Assembly (NCBI RefSeq): GCF_014356525.2
Contig: NC_052511.1
Coordinates: 27,150,097 to 27,214,096 of the forward strand
Origin: Nilaparvata lugens
Lineage: Eukaryota > Arthropoda > Insecta > Hemiptera > Delphacidae
DNA length: 64,000 nucleotides
Direction: 5' to 3'
Shown: in pieces, positions 32,665 to 45,780 of the stretch
Numbering within the stretch: the first letter of the stretch is position 1
Layout: every line of letters begins with the position of its first letter
Made by a program: the position numbers and the translations under genes
The notes under the pieces: generated by a model
Told to the model about the DNA's origin: nothing
What the model saw: the letters and a program-made list of their open reading frames with translations, nothing else
Database searches by the model: none

Positions 32665-33545
32665 TATCGTCCGGCAATAATAGAAAAACGGGAAAAATAA
32701 AAATAGATAGAGGTGTAAGACAAGAGTGCTCAATGTCCCCGACTCTGTTCAATATAAATACACTGTTGAGATTCTAGACATTTGGAATCGATTATGTTGA
32801 CGCAGAGATAGAGCTCTGCAATAATGTCTTTATGAATTCTCTACTATATGCAGACGACACTGTGATCATTTTCAACACGGAAGATAAACTACAATATGCT
32901 CTTTTCAAGCTAAACGAAATTGGGTCGGACTTCGGCTTGAAAATCTCACCTCAAAAATCCAAGATAATGGCATTCAGAGGAAAGTGGCCAGTCAGATCGA
33001 AAATCGTGATAGACAATGAAGCATGAGATCAAGTGAGAGACTTCAGCTACTTAGGATGCCGCATTTCATTCGATAAGGATGAAGATGTTGGTGAAAAGTG
33101 GAGATTCAGAGCGGTCTGCGGCACTATAAGATGAGCTAGAGGAAGGCGAACGAGACAAGATGCCCAGCAGCTGAAGTTTTACAGAACAATGGCAATACCG
33201 ATAATAGCATACTGTAGCGAGGCATGGGTTTTAAACAGACAAACTGAATCACGTATGCAAGCTGCTGAAAAGAGATTTTTACGAGCGGTCAAAGGTTGTA
33301 GTAGACTGGATAAAATTAGGAATGTCAACATACGAGCTGGATTGAATGTAGAACCGCTATTGGATATTCTGAAGGAATATCGGGAAAATTGGTCTACTCA
33401 TTTATTGAGAATGCCATCCAATAGGCTCCCAATATTAGCATGGGAGTACAAACCCGAAGGAAAGAGAGGCATAGGAAGACCAAGAAAGAAATGGATGCCG
33501 GTACAGGCCAAGAGAGACTAATCCTTGTAAGAAGAAGATGATGAT
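32665..33545 (+). mobile_element. Second RTE-like LINE remnant (RT and C-terminus)
   Basis: The frames read KIKIDRGVRQECSMSPTLFN (RT motif before the catalytic box), NSLLYADDTVIIFNTEDK (catalytic YADD), GLKISPQKSKIMAF, then FSYLGCRIS. After two stops follow AIPIIAYCSEAWVLNRQTES, MQAAEKRFLRAVKG and finally KPEGKRGIGRPRKKWMPVQ. This order is that of RTE-type LINE polyproteins. The endonuclease is absent. A (GATGAT)n-like tail begins near 33535. It is a different family from the element at 27789. Confidence 0.75.
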
Positions 33546-34014
33546 GATAATGATTGTAGTGATAATAAATTAAAATTCTCAAATTTCTCAGTATTCTTTG
33601 ATACAAAGAATTCATAGGATAAAATGTGTCGGCCTACATAACAGAGCAAGTACCAAATAAATACCAATTTCTATTTAGATACCAATGCAACTGATATTCC
33701 TGCTCAAATACATCGATGAGCCTGAAATAACCGAATTGCACTGAAGTTTCCAGCAATCTTTTTTACAATTAATTCTGTGAATTCAATGAATGCTGTACCA
33801 TAGAGTTCTGAGATATTTGCGAAGGCTTTAATTCACTATCTTGTCTATTCGTTAAAAAGCAGTCTATTCTTTTAGAGTCGCATCACGTTTTTTTCTATGC
33901 ATATATTCCCATGAACAATAAAATTATATAAGAATGAGAGATAACTGAGCCGAATTTCTCACGTGGACAATATGAAAATATTTACGGAGATGTGTCTATG
34001 ATTTTGAAATAGAA
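33546..34014. other. Intergenic, no feature recognised
   Basis: AT-rich, nothing seen. Confidence 0.55.
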
Positions 34015-34440
34015 TAAATATTTCTCCAAGCGGATGATAAAGTAATCTAGTCTATAATTAGCTGAAGTATTTAACTAAAGAAGAAGGCGAGCCAACTCGT
34101 GCTAATATTCTACATTGAAGAGATGAAGATAGATTATAGATAAAACACGTTGATAGAAATCCAAATTTAATGGGACTTTGAAGTTTTGAAGGAGAATTTA
34201 GAATAAATCCAACCGGATAGTGAATATGCTCGAATCCTTAACTAGAAAAAGGCATACACATTATAGTCGTTTAAACCATGTATAAAGCAGATAGATTATA
34301 GATAGAATCAATTAATTACCATAGAACCTGATAAATTAGCGTTGATGGGACTTTGAAGCTTCGAAGGAGAATTTAGAATACATCCATCCGAATAACGAAT
34401 ATCTCCTTAACTAGAAGAAGGCAAGCCATTTAAGGCATAG
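34015..34440. repeat. ~165-175-bp tandem repeat, 2.5 diverged units
   Basis: AGAAGGCgAGCCA, AAAAGGCATACAC and AGAAGGCAAGCCA occur at 34083, 34249 and 34425. AGATAGATTATAGAT occurs at 34127 and 34289, and ATGGGACTTTGAAG..GAAGGAGAATTTAGAATA occurs in both full units. This is a short diverged satellite-like array. Confidence 0.65.
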
Positions 34441-35164
34441 TCATTGAAGCAATCAGCACAAATGTTCCGCCGCACCTTGTGTGTTCTAGCCCACAAATCC
34501 AATTACATTGCTCAACTCTCAAATCAGTAGACAATAAAAAGTAAACAAAAGGAATTTTAACATAGTCAATAGTTGAGAACAATTTGGTGGGATTTTCGTC
34601 TTTGAGGCGGTCAGTTGGAGTTCGGTCTTAGATCAGAACGCAAGAAAAACGCACCAATCGATTCGGCTCGGCTCGGCGTCTGTGACGCATAATTAATTCA
34701 GCTAGACTTTGATATGGCTTTGTTTTTCCAAGTTCTTACTACATCAAATCCGTTTGGCGGTCATTGAATGGAATCTGCTATTTGGGAGTTTTCAAATCGC
34801 TAAAGAATGCAATTTTATAAATATAATTTAGTATTTTTGGAAGATCAATACAAAGTTGATGATTAAAGTTAAAAAAAAACTCTAAAATTCTCAAATAAAA
34901 TAATTTTTTAAACCAGTAATAGTTACCCTTCATTCTTTGAGCTTGGAAAGGGAACTCAAAAATCGATTACATAGGTGATATCAATATTATCATACGGTAT
35001 GTATTTTGGGGGAGTATGCTTAGGCAAAGTGGATGGATTGTAGGCTAGGTGAGATGGTAAGGAGGTGAGATATAGAGGATTAACCATATAAAGGTATTGT
35101 ACTCGGATTTTTGGTGGAGCTCTACGACTTTAGCACCTTGGGTTGTTAGGACGCTAGGACTGAG
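34441..35164. other. Intergenic, no feature recognised
   Basis: 34610-34690 is GC-richer (GGCTCGGCTCGGCGTC) without a reading frame. The rest is AT-rich. Confidence 0.5.
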
Positions 35165-35600
35165 AGATTAGATTAGATTTCTTTATTTATGTATGTTACA
35201 ATAATTACTGGCTTATACACCAATTTACATTGAATGACGATAATACTAGTTATTCAAAGAATTTTACAAAGTATAAATAATTAATCAATGAGAATGAAGA
35301 TTGAATGCAATTAAAATAACGATAATATAGTAATGTGATGTAACTTCATAAATCGGCGGTGTTTCAATAAATAATTGTCGATTCTCTGAGGATATAAAAT
35401 ATCCTTCCCATTAACACACGACCGGGTTGTGATGAATTAGAGCTGTTGGGAATTATAACTCCCATAACAAGAGTAATGTTCAAATAAGAAACTCTACTTA
35501 ATAAGTTGAAAACTAGTTGATTTGAATCTTAGAATTATGGGATGAATGAATGAATGAAACTAGAGTGAGTAATAGTGAATACAATATTGCATTGATAATT
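35165..35600 (-). repeat. Probable LINE 3' end, minus strand
   Basis: GAGATTAGATTAGATTTCTT followed by TATTTATGTATGTTACAA reads as a LINE 3' end with a short (TAATC)n tail on the minus strand. No protein remnant is readable. Confidence 0.3.
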
Positions 35601-35859
35601 AAAATTAAATGGAGCAAACGTTATAGAGTGGGATTTAAATTAAAATTTTAGAAATTGATTGAGTAATATTGACAAAATACAATACTAAAGAACAGAGAAT
35701 CTTTAGATGGTAAGATGAATATGTATTATGTAGAATGGAGATGAGATGTGGAAAATGGATGAATGAATGGAATGAAGAATGGAAAGGAAGTGAGATTAGA
35801 ATATTTGTCATGCAATGCTCTAGGGTTGGACAGACTCAGTCATTTTCTCTATAAGATAC

Positions 35860-36085
35860 TGTGATGAATCTTTCAAATAGATCTCATGAAAAGAGAGAAA
35901 AATTGTGATTACCTTTTAAAATGAAAGAATTTGCTAAAGGAATAGTTAGCGACCGAGCGATAAAGCTTACTTATCAATAACTGTATATTTGATAAGAGTA
36001 CCGTTCTGTACTGAATATTTTTCTAGGAAAATTATTCAATAAAATTATAATTATTTTGCAAATAAAGCACAAATTATTTATGAAT
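35860..36085 (+). repeat. 226-bp repeat, copy 1
   Basis: From TGTGATGAATCTTTC to AAATTATTTATGAAT it matches 45185-45413 with about 10 differences. One is a 5-base gap where copy 2 has an extra GGTAC. It contains AATAAA words but no stable reading frame. Confidence 0.85.
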
Positions 36086-38269
36086 CGCTCACTGATTTTG
36101 AGGTTACACTTTGTTTACTATCGATCAGATGTTTTTAAAAACAGTTCGAACGCAGCTGACTGATTCGAAGTATCGTCAAATGTCACGCTGGCTTCACGTA
36201 AGATATAATACCATCTCTAAAAATCAAAACTATCCATAAAGGATCAAGAATTTCAAATAAAAAAAAATAAAATGTATGTGTTATCGTTGAAATTATTTAT
36301 TATTTAAGAAATTATGTTATATGTCAGGTCTTATTGTAACTAAATAGGTCATAGTATGAAATTATATTATTGATAAAATGGCAGAAATTATTTATAACAA
36401 TCTCAAACCTAATAAAAAATTGTACAAGGGTATTAATTCATTAACGACTTAATTCAACTGAACCACATGGTAATTAAATCTCTTTGGCAGGTCTAAGCCA
36501 ATCACAGTGCATAGAAATAGCACCAAGACGGTGATCGTTTGAAAGCAACACATGTTAATCTATTATCAGACACCAACCCTGCCTTATCAGTTACACTAGC
36601 ACATGTACATTGTATGAGAGAAACTATGTCTATAAGATTAAGCAGTTTTAAGGATTACCTAAATTGAATCATTATTGTAATTAAAAGAATTGTATTCTAC
36701 TGCTTGCCACTGACGTCATGTTTACGTCACAAGCGTTCTACCAATGGCAAATTTTTATGCAAATTATTACATTGAGATTCTGAGAAGCAAGGTCTAGCCT
36801 AAAAGCTTAGAGAAAAGAGCAGCACTTCCCTTTTGAAATCCTTACCGTGTAGATCTCTTTCATAGTTACCAAAGACCTATTTGTAAAATTTCTTGTTCGA
36901 TTTTTAAATGTTCTATTTGTGAGCCGATATTTTAGGCCAATCTATTTGTTATTTGTAAATTTCTGTTTTCATCAATCGATAAATTTAAAAGCTTAAAGTA
37001 AATTATCCCTTAATTAATTCGGTGAAGGAGATATTTAAATTAAAATTCCCCACGTGCTGAAACCGAAGCCTGGATTGCCGCCGATCAAACGATTTTTGAT
37101 CTAGAGAAGAAAACCACGACTACCAAGGAATTTCACGTGAGTTATAAGTCATAAGGGGCCCCAATCTACGCTTCGAAAATATTTCAGTGCAGAAAAACAT
37201 AAATTTTTCTTCGTTAAATTATTGGCCACGCCGACAAGCGCTTTAGCATTTAAGAGCCTAGAATTTACTCATATTAAATTTATAAGAATTTGTAGTTGAT
37301 TAGCTATCCTCCGCTGCCTGAACCACGACCCCGAACATTTTAAAAAATATTTTCTATAATTCATTTTTCACTATTTTTTCAAACTGTTAGATCTTATCAA
37401 TTGTAAAATTCTGTCGAATCACGCATGGTATCATGCAAGCACAAGAAAATTTTTAACTATTCTGTTAATGCCAAATTATTATCAACCTGTAAATCAAATT
37501 CTGAACCTGCACTGTATGATTGCATATTTTATTGTAATATATTTCAGTTTTGTTAATTCGCTTTCTGAGTTCGATTATTTCTTAAGCCTGTCAATTATTG
37601 TGTCTGATACGTTCTATATCATCAAGAACCAATCGAATACGATCATTGGAATAATTGAATTAAGCTGGATATTGGAACAGGTCTAAGTGGATGTAGCGAG
37701 TGGGGTCAGATCGAGATATTTATTCTTTGTCCTTACCTGCTCATATATCAGCTTTTATCTGTTACCTACCTCGACTTAGGAGCGAACACATCAATTGTAC
37801 AGCAGTGGCAGCCATAGATCATATAAATTCCTACAATAGAGCTTAAAACCCGACAAGACTCTGTTCTCGAAATATATTCTGAACGATATTTGGTCCAAAT
37901 ACCGTATTTTAATCCTTCAGAACTTATTAGAGATGCAGTCCCGTAAATTATCTACATCGGGATTTTTGCTCGACCTGTATGATTTTGTATGCTCATTCTT
38001 CACAGGTAATAATTTTAAGGTCTTCAGTGTTTAGCGATCGCTACACTGCTTATAAAAATTTCATCACTATACAATTTGTCATTAGAAGAATCAAGGGTGA
38101 GCGAGCGTTTAGGCCTCCCGCGATTCCGACAATTGTATTGAATCTTGTAGTGAATCAATCAGTCTGGTGTACATTCAGCGTCCACGCACGCAATTACAAA
38201 ATTTATAGCCGCTACACCATTGACTCAGTACAAGATTCACTCTACATGTGTGAAGCCATCAAATACCGC
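36086..38269. other. Intergenic, possible LTR remnant
   Basis: No reading frame with a domain. TGACGTCATG..ACGTCA at 36710-36728 within an inverted TTGCCA..TGGCAA resembles a CRE-type site. A strong donor-like CAC|GTGAGT lies at 37137. The GC-richer 37050-37330 and the TGGCAGCC at about 37806 recall an LTR and primer-binding site, but I found no second LTR or TG..CA pair, so I do not call one. Confidence 0.35.
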
Positions 38270-41030
38270 TCCACAATACTTTTTCAAAGACAGGATGAAG
38301 CCCGCTCGGCTCTCAATGCATCTAATAGTTGGGAAGTTTATTCCAAGCACTGACAAGGAACGATTTGGAATAGATAGTGGTTCGATGATTAGGTATCCTG
38401 AGAGTATTTGCACCAGTTCTAGTATGGGAAGTTTCTATCATCCTACCATCGGAAACAAATTTGAAATCATTTTTGAAATAGTTGAGATATATATATTTAT
38501 AATATATTCCAAAGTATCTCTAACAATTTTGATTATCCTGAAATGTTTCTGATCGGGAAGCTTCAGGGTAGAACTAGCAATGTGTGCTGGGGTGATATCT
38601 TCATGGCGTTCAAGAGAGTAAACAAAATGACAAATAATTTTGGCAGCGCTGCATTTTATCATTGAGTGTAACTTACATGTCATTGAGGACGGATTTGCAG
38701 TACATAAAATGTGGAAAAATTGGAAAGATTGGACCAGTATTAATCGTATACTCCTAGGGAAGACATCTTGTAATTTTTTAAGTGAATGCATTGCTGAGAA
38801 AACCTTTCTACAGGTTTTATTGACTTGTTCTGACCAGTCGAGGATTTTATCCGTAATGATGCCTAGGTTTTTCAACAGTTATTTCAAGTATCGAGTTGAA
38901 GTCGATATTGTTTACTAAACGTGAGTAACCAATAATTATGGGTTGTGTTTTGGTTGGGTTGAGTCTGAGGCCGTTTCGTCTTGTCCATTCCACTATCGAA
39001 CTCATGTCTTGTTTCATTTTTTGCACGGTTTCATTTAGTTTAGTGATCGGACAACTTGCATAAATTTGAAGGTCATCTGCATATGTATGGAAACTGGAAC
39101 ATTTTATGGAAGAGGGGAGGTCATTTGCATACAGAGTGAAAAGAAGAGGGCCTAAAATTGTACCTTGAGGAACACCATGTGAAACATTCAACAAATTCGA
39201 CCTGTTCTCTCCAAGAGAAACACATTGTTTCCTATCTGTGAGATATGAATTAAGCCAAACTATAGATTGATGACTAAAACCAAGAATAGCTAATTTTTTA
39301 AAGAACTTTGTGATCAACAGTATCAAATGCTTCAGAAAAGTCAAAAAGAGTCAATATAGTAAATTTTCTTTGTCCATTGCCAACCTAATATCATCAGTGA
39401 CACGTAGGAGAGCAGTTTCTGATGAAAGAGATTTACGAAAACCAGACTGAAAGTTATGAAGCTTCTTTTTCTGCTCAAGGAACTCAGTAACTTGTGCATG
39501 TACAAATCTTTCAAGTACTTTTTATAGTGCGGATAAGATACTGATAGGTAGTCGGAGGTCTTCATCTCTATTTGGAGATGGAACTTCATTCAAAGCCTTC
39601 CAACTTTCAGGAAAAGATCCGTTCTCAAGAGACTAATTGAAAATGAATGTGATAGTTGGAAGACAGCAAAGAACATTTTCTTGATAAATTTGATTGGAAT
39701 TTTGTCAGCCCCAGTGGCATTGCTATGAATATGCTGGATTGCTTTGAAAGCTTCTAATTCTGAAATTGGATGGAAGTGGAATTGATATTCTAATGCTATG
39801 TTGAGGTTTGTTACTTGATCGTTAAGGTCATTGTAATGATTTCTTATTGCTGACTCATGACGCTGATTTGAATGTGAAATGAAATGATTGTTTATATCGT
39901 CTAGAGGTAAGTCAATTTGGATTTGGGATTTCTGTTTGCCAAGACCGAATTCTTTTATACCACGCCATAGTGATGAAGAGTCTTGTTTGTTGTCAGTCAT
40001 GAATGAATTCAGGTACCTGATCTTTGAGCTACGTAACTGTTGTTTTACTTTATTTCTAAGGCTCCTATACTCAATTAGACTGTCTAAGTCGAATGTCTTC
40101 CTGAATTTCCGGTGAGCTTTGTCTCTTCTGCCCATCATTTTCAGTATGTTGGCAGTCATCCACGGTACACGTCGTTTTTTATTTATTCTCCGAGCAACAT
40201 AAGGCGTTTGTCATATAAGTTAAGAGTCCAATTCTCAAAAGTCTCTACCATTTCATCAACTGAAGTTAAGGCTTCAACGTGATGCCATGGAGTCTGAGCT
40301 ACATCAGTCAAAAAATAGGGTTCATTGAAATGTTCAAAGTATCTAAAAGTAATGAATTTCTGTGCTGGTTTTGGTGGCTTATGAGAGAGCACACAGTAAA
40401 TCAGGTCATGTCCAGAAATAGCTGGGACTGATATTTGTCCTGTTTGAACAACCTCGATTGGACCACTAACTATGAGAAAATCAATGAAAGTGTCAGATTC
40501 ATTTGTATGGTGAGTTGGATCAAGTGGTAGAATAGTCAATTTGAGGCACTGAAATATGTTAGTGACCTGATAATAGTCAAAGCTACGATTAGTCATGTTG
40601 AGGTCAGTGTTCATATCACCCACGACAAGGACACGGTTATAAGATGGCATAAGAGGAAGCAATGCATTTTCAAAATCAGTAAAATGACCGATTTTCGGGG
40701 GACGATAGCAAATTCCAACAAGTAATCTATTAGATCTGGACAAAGATAATTCAAGGAACATGAATTCTGGTCGAGCAGAGTATACTGGCTCAGATGTGAG
40801 TAATATTATAGTTTTATACAGTCTTTGACATACACTACTACGCCCCCACAAGCTTTATTCAACCTATCATTACGGAGAAGATAAAACCCAGGCAGGGCAA
40901 CTTGGTTTGATGGAATGCTAGGTTTCAAGAATGATTCCTAGATACCTATTATACTGAAGTCCTGAAAACGGAAGATTCCTCTGAGTTCGTCGATGTGACA
41001 ACTTACTGTGGATCTGAAATTTAAGAAAAA
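38270..41030 (-). mobile_element. CR1/Jockey-group LINE, endonuclease to C-terminus, broken
   Basis: Read leftward from 41030: HIDELRGIFRFQDFSIIG and ALPGFYLLRNDRLNK (start of the AP endonuclease). Next come LLVGICYRPPK, RVLVVGDMNTDLN and SGPIEVVQ..ISGHD (catalytic region). A linker at about 39590-40159 follows, then RT with FQSGFRKSLSSETALL, GVPQGTILGPLLFTLYANDL, HTYADDLQIYA (catalytic YADD at about 39080) and RLNPTKTQPIIIG. The element ends with HRTTIYSKSFLVSAWNKLPN (about 38320-38380). At least five stops or frameshifts separate the parts, so it is dead. ORF1 and the true 5' end were not found. Confidence 0.85.
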
Positions 41031-41189
41031 ACACGTTTTCCACAATTCTTTTTATATTTCTTCTCTTATAACTTTTTAAAAATTTGGAAAAAAAACAATG
41101 TTGATTATAAGCTTATAGAACATTAAATTCTCTTCAATTTAATGTATAATTTCACACTTTTACGATTTCCCTACACCTTTTGCAGCAGC

Positions 41190-42375
41190 TTTAGTATTGA
41201 GTGTGAAATCTTCAATTTTGCAACAATAGACCGATTGACAAAGAAAGAAATATGGAGGGAATGTTTTGAACAAAAGTTTTGGCTTTGCAGCTTTGTTGAG
41301 ACTAGTTAGGAGGAAAACATAATCAAAAGTTCCCATTCCTAACTCATGTGCAAAGGGGATGAGGGTGGTTTAAAAATAGCATTTTTCAGCTTTTTGTTTC
41401 CACGCTCATATCTCGAGTACAATGCGTTAAACAGACATGAATAACTATTTTAAAATAAAGCTTGATAAATTCTCTACACTTTATGTTCAGTGGAACTCTG
41501 TGATATTCCCAACAGTTTCCGAGATATTTGCTCTTGAATGTTTGTAATTATTATAATACCAGGGTTTTATCCAATTTTTTGCTCTTTCAGTGCTTATAAC
41601 TCTCCAACAAAGCATCGTATAAATTAATGCTTATCGTTGGTTTATGGAGCATTGAAATCTCTTTGGAATTATGTATTATTTCACTATTCCAAGTTTACGT
41701 TTCATTGTTATAGCAACTTTAATGTTGTGGGTGGAATTTTCAATGCTGCAACAATAATTGATCTTTTGACAATGGAATTTGAAGGTGGTGTCTGTGACAC
41801 AATTTTTGACTTCGCAGCTTAATTTGTACTAGTTAGTAGGTGGATATAGCAAAAGTGCGTTTCTTTATCTCCTCTGTTGAAAGTGTGGAACCGCTGAGTT
41901 GACACGTGTTGCAATAGCTGTAGGGAAATGCGTAAAAGTGTGAAATTATACATCAAATTGAAGAGAATTTGATGCTCTATAAGCTCATAATCAGCATGGA
42001 TTTTTCCCATCGATTTTTATAAAGTTATAAGAGCAGAAATAGAAAAAAATTGAGTCAAACGTATTTTTTTCAATAATGTCACATCTTTAAGAGCGGATAT
42101 CTCGAAAACTAGAGAAGATATAGAAAAAGTTGTGGGATGAATATTGTCGAAAATTATGTGAGCTTTGTGTGGAACAGTTATGTCCGTGAGATACATCGTT
42201 TTCGTGTTATATGCGAGAAACCAAAAAAATGTACCTTTTAACCATCCCACCCACTTAGCACAAGGTGTAGGGGTGTGGACTTTTGATATGTTTACCTCCT
42301 TACTACCCTAAACAGTACTGCGGGATCAAAAATTGTCTTCTAAACTTTTCCCTCTATAACCTTTCCTTGACTGGA
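41190..42375. repeat. Dispersed repeat related to 20230-21290
   Basis: Shared words include GATGAGGGTGGTTTAAAA, GGACTTTTGATATGTTTACC, ATGCTCTATaAGCTCAT, GTAGGGAAATGCGTAAAA and TTTTCCCTCTATAA. It contains two diverged halves of its own: TTTCATTGTTATAGCAACTTTA and CTTTTGCAGCAGCTTTAGTA start similar runs about 480 bp apart. Frames inside have no domain. Confidence 0.6.
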
Positions 42376-42399
42376 CTAAAATAGTTTGGAGAGTATGCT

Positions 42400-42680
42400 C
42401 ATTTGACTTAGCCCGTTTCAATCAGCTGTTCTGCTACAATGCCAACAATACAACAGTAAAATATTGAGAATTTCCCACATGATTGTTATTTCTTCAAGTC
42501 CTGGACTCGAATAAGTCGAGAAATTAATTGATTCCAACTCAATTGTGTCCAGCTCCCATAGACCCCGGAAATTAGATGATCAACCCGTGACTCAGAATGT
42601 CGATTTAAACCCGAGCGCTTATTTTAGTCCTGGACTCTGTGAGTCCAGAATTAAAGGATCCCGAGCTCGGAAACTGGCCC
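42400..42680. mobile_element. Truncated MITE, right end like 8136-8474
   Basis: The right end GATCCCGAGCTCGGAAACTGG then CCC is followed by TTA (42681-42683), as at 8474. The matching left end is not present, so the copy is truncated. It abuts the LINE body at 42681. Confidence 0.5.
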
Positions 42681-43199
42681 TTATTGATCTAGTACACAAA
42701 TCAGTCTAGTACTTTGCTCAGCAGTAAGATCAATAAAGGCCAAGCAACAGTAATCCAGTAAAGGCTGTATCAGTGATCTCACCAACAAGATTCTCATGCT
42801 CCTAGGAAGGAAGTTCTTGCGTCTGTTGAACTGGTGCATTCCTGCAAAAACACAATTGGACACCTGATTAGTCTGATCTTTGCAGCTGAGATTTTGATCG
42901 AAGAGAACACCCAAGATTTTGAGAAAACTATTTGCACATTACATATCACAATAGCATGAAGTGTTTCCAGATAAATCCGGTTGAGAAGTCTAGGGAAGCC
43001 ATAGATGGCACTTCTGGTCTTTGTATGATTGAGGTCAAGCTCATGAGCATCAGCCCATAGAAGAAGTGAGGAAACATTTGCATTCATATTATTTATGCAA
43101 TCTGAAATGCCGTCAAAAGATAAGTGGGAATAGAGCAATGAGCAAACAGGTGGAATGAACAGTTTTGAAAGACAGTTCATTATAATTAAAGAGGTGCAT

Positions 43200-43823
43200 T
43201 ATAATTCAAATCAAAATGCAATTATCAAACTCTTTCCATTTGGCCCATTGGCTTTATCGTAATGCACCTCCAGAAATTCTATCAATTAGTGAGGGGTGTA
43301 GCATCGCCGTCTATAAACGCGGAGTGAGCTGCTCATTATTGGCCCGGCGGCTGCAGAGGCTCTGTTGCGGTCTCCTTAAGTCTAGTGATATTGTTCCTAA
43401 TAGTCCGTCCTTACCTATTGGTTCTGTTCAGTTTTTTCTTTCCCTTCAACCACAGGTTCCGTCTTTTAATAAATGATGCATTAGATGCCGCAAATTAATT
43501 TCATCAATTTTTCTTAGTTCGTCTCTTAGTTGAACTATTTTTTTTGCTTATAGTTTTCAATTTCTTATTTTATTATCAAGTTTTTAGTTACAAGATTTTG
43601 CATTGTATCTAGTGTCAATAAAGTATAGCTATTCTTTTTCTTATCGATTGTCAGAAGACTCCTCCATGCACACGGACTTGTTGTCCAAGCATGGAGTTAT
43701 TCATTTACTTTTTACTTGTTTTTCATATTAATGTTACAAAATAATGTATCGCCTTTACTTTGTTTTTACATACTATGTGATGTATAAAGTTTTTGATTAA
43801 AATGAATTGAATTGAATTGAAAA
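43200..43823 (+). mobile_element. 5'-truncated LINE tail nested in the minus-strand LINE
   Basis: The frame begins QLSNSFHLAHWLYRNAPPEI and continues LARRLQRLCCGLLKS, matching the C-terminus at 28410-28570 (HNSFYISQWLYRNLPPEI). A 3' UTR with a hairpin at 43662-43696 and a final (TTGAA)n tail at about 43803-43823 follow. Same family as 28010-29007 and 46086-49440. Confidence 0.8.
43662..43696 (+). other. LINE 3' UTR hairpin, copy B
   Basis: CTCCATGC (43662-43669) pairs fully with GCATGGAG (43689-43696). Inside are ACAC, GGAC, a TTGTT loop, GTCC and AA. The tail starts about 105 bases later. Confidence 0.7.
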
Positions 43824-44130
43824 AAGCAATGGTCCCAGGACGGTCCATGAGGTACACCTCGCGACACTGGAGTCCATGCTGACATATTTCCCGCATAATC
43901 AATAACATCTTGAAAGCAATCCAATAGATATGATGAGAACCAGGCAAAACCCGAATCATAGAAGTATCATTAAATCTGAAGTTTATGAGAGCAATTATGG
44001 ATGTGAGACATTGCCAAACACTAGAACTGCACAAGGACTGTGACCTAAAGTTTGTACATGGTCAATTGGTGATTATGTACAAGAGCAGTGCTTGTACTGA
44101 AGTTGGGACGAAAACCTAGGGAATACATGC

Positions 44131-45114
44131 TTGAGTTTGAGTCCTGAACTATTGAATTGATTGACTTGAAAGTTTGCATTAAGATCACGGATGATGGTTA
44201 TAAGATAAGCCTATTATTATTTTTAATAATCAATCAATTCCAATAATTTCATAATTAAATGAAAGGTTGAGGTTTCCAGTCCAACTACATTTCTTTTTTT
44301 TTTTGCTAAGAATTTTCAATGAAGATTATCCACGCAATTTTGACAAAATGATGAATAATTGTTGTATTTTTTCAGTTGTATTTTTTCAGTAAATTTTTGT
44401 CTAGTGATTTGATAGGATGTTACTCTTTCAGCTTCATTTTCAGCTTGGTAAGAACTATAGTCCAGTCTATTATGCTATTCAAGACCCTTGCGGAGCGCGG
44501 GTTACGCGTTCTCGTTGTGTTTAAAATTATGAAACTAATGAAAATTATGACTGTTTGAAATATTGATTTATAAAGCCTCTCCACAAGTAAAAAATACCTC
44601 TGTTTTCTGATAATCAAAAGAGAGAATTAAATCTAGAATATAAGTATTTTCTCCATAATCAAGTTCCTGAACCTTCATATGCGTCTTTGGCTTTACATTA
44701 TCCAGTACTGCTTATAGTAAATTCTTCTGAAGCAGAACTATTTCTCTCAGACTTTTAGTTCATTGTTTCACCGCTAGACTGCAGTAAAATGTCAAACTTT
44801 CTACAGATACTATAAAGAATCACAGAGAGGAACGCCAGACTTCAACCAACATTTTGGTTCCTAATCGGCTTTTCTAATTGTCTGCTGTATTTTCACATAT
44901 TTTACAGTAACTGTAATACTCTCTAAAGAGCCTATAGTCAATATAATATCGTATACAACATATCGTGAATATAGATTAGTCACTGTCAAACTGAAAAATG
45001 GTTATGAAAACGCTATAACTACAATACTCTATAGACTGTCCAGTCATTGGTCACTAGTAATATTAAATTCAAATTCATTCATTTAGCCTCATCCAATTTG
45101 GTTTTCATTTTGCC

Positions 45115-45118
<4 letters not shown>
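44131..45118. other. Intergenic, no feature recognised
   Basis: AT-rich with T-runs at 44295-44303. No coding signal. Confidence 0.55.

Positions 45119-45184
<66 letters not shown>
45119..45184. repeat. (TA)n microsatellite
   Basis: About 33 TA units with one TATTATA interruption. It lies directly before the second copy of the 226-bp repeat. Confidence 0.95.
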
Positions 45185-45187
<3 letters not shown>

Positions 45188-45413
45188 GATGAATCTTTCA
45201 AATAGATCTCATGAGAAGAGAGAAAAATTGTGATTACCTTTTAAAATGAAAGAATTTGCTAAAGGAATAGTTAGCGACCGAGCGATAAAGCTTACGGTAC
45301 TTATCAATAACTGTATATTAGATAAGAGTACCGTTCTGTACCGAATATTTTCTAGAAAATTATTCAATAAAATTATAATTATTCTGCAAATAAAGCACGA
45401 ATTATTTATGAAT
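45185..45413 (+). repeat. 226-bp repeat, copy 2
   Basis: Matches 35860-36085. It is sandwiched exactly between the (TA)n run and the (GT)n run. The 5-base GGTAC and a few substitutions distinguish it. Confidence 0.85.

Positions 45414-45780
<367 letters not shown>

Larger units (their letters stand above)
42681..44130 (-). mobile_element. LINE RT remnant, split by a + strand LINE tail
   Basis: Right part, read leftward from about 44130: LGFRPNFSTSTALVHN, SGFAWFSSYLLDCFQDVI and AWTPVSRGVPHGPSWDHC (the GVPQGS..GPLLF motif with a lesion). Left part (about 43190-42681): DGISDCINNMNANVSSLLLW, HELDLNHTKTRSAIYGFPRL and QVSNCVFAGMHQFNRRKNFL, then VRSLIQPLLDYCCLAF, the RT thumb and following region. 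Both parts are in one order and strand, and the break at 43200-43823 is filled by a foreign LINE tail. The catalytic YADD is lost. A distant relative of the element at 38270-41030. Confidence 0.75.

Noticed and set aside
36640..37815. Possible solo LTR with TGGCAGCC primer-binding-like site
   Set aside because: No paired LTR, no TG..CA ends with a target duplication, no gag or pol remnant.
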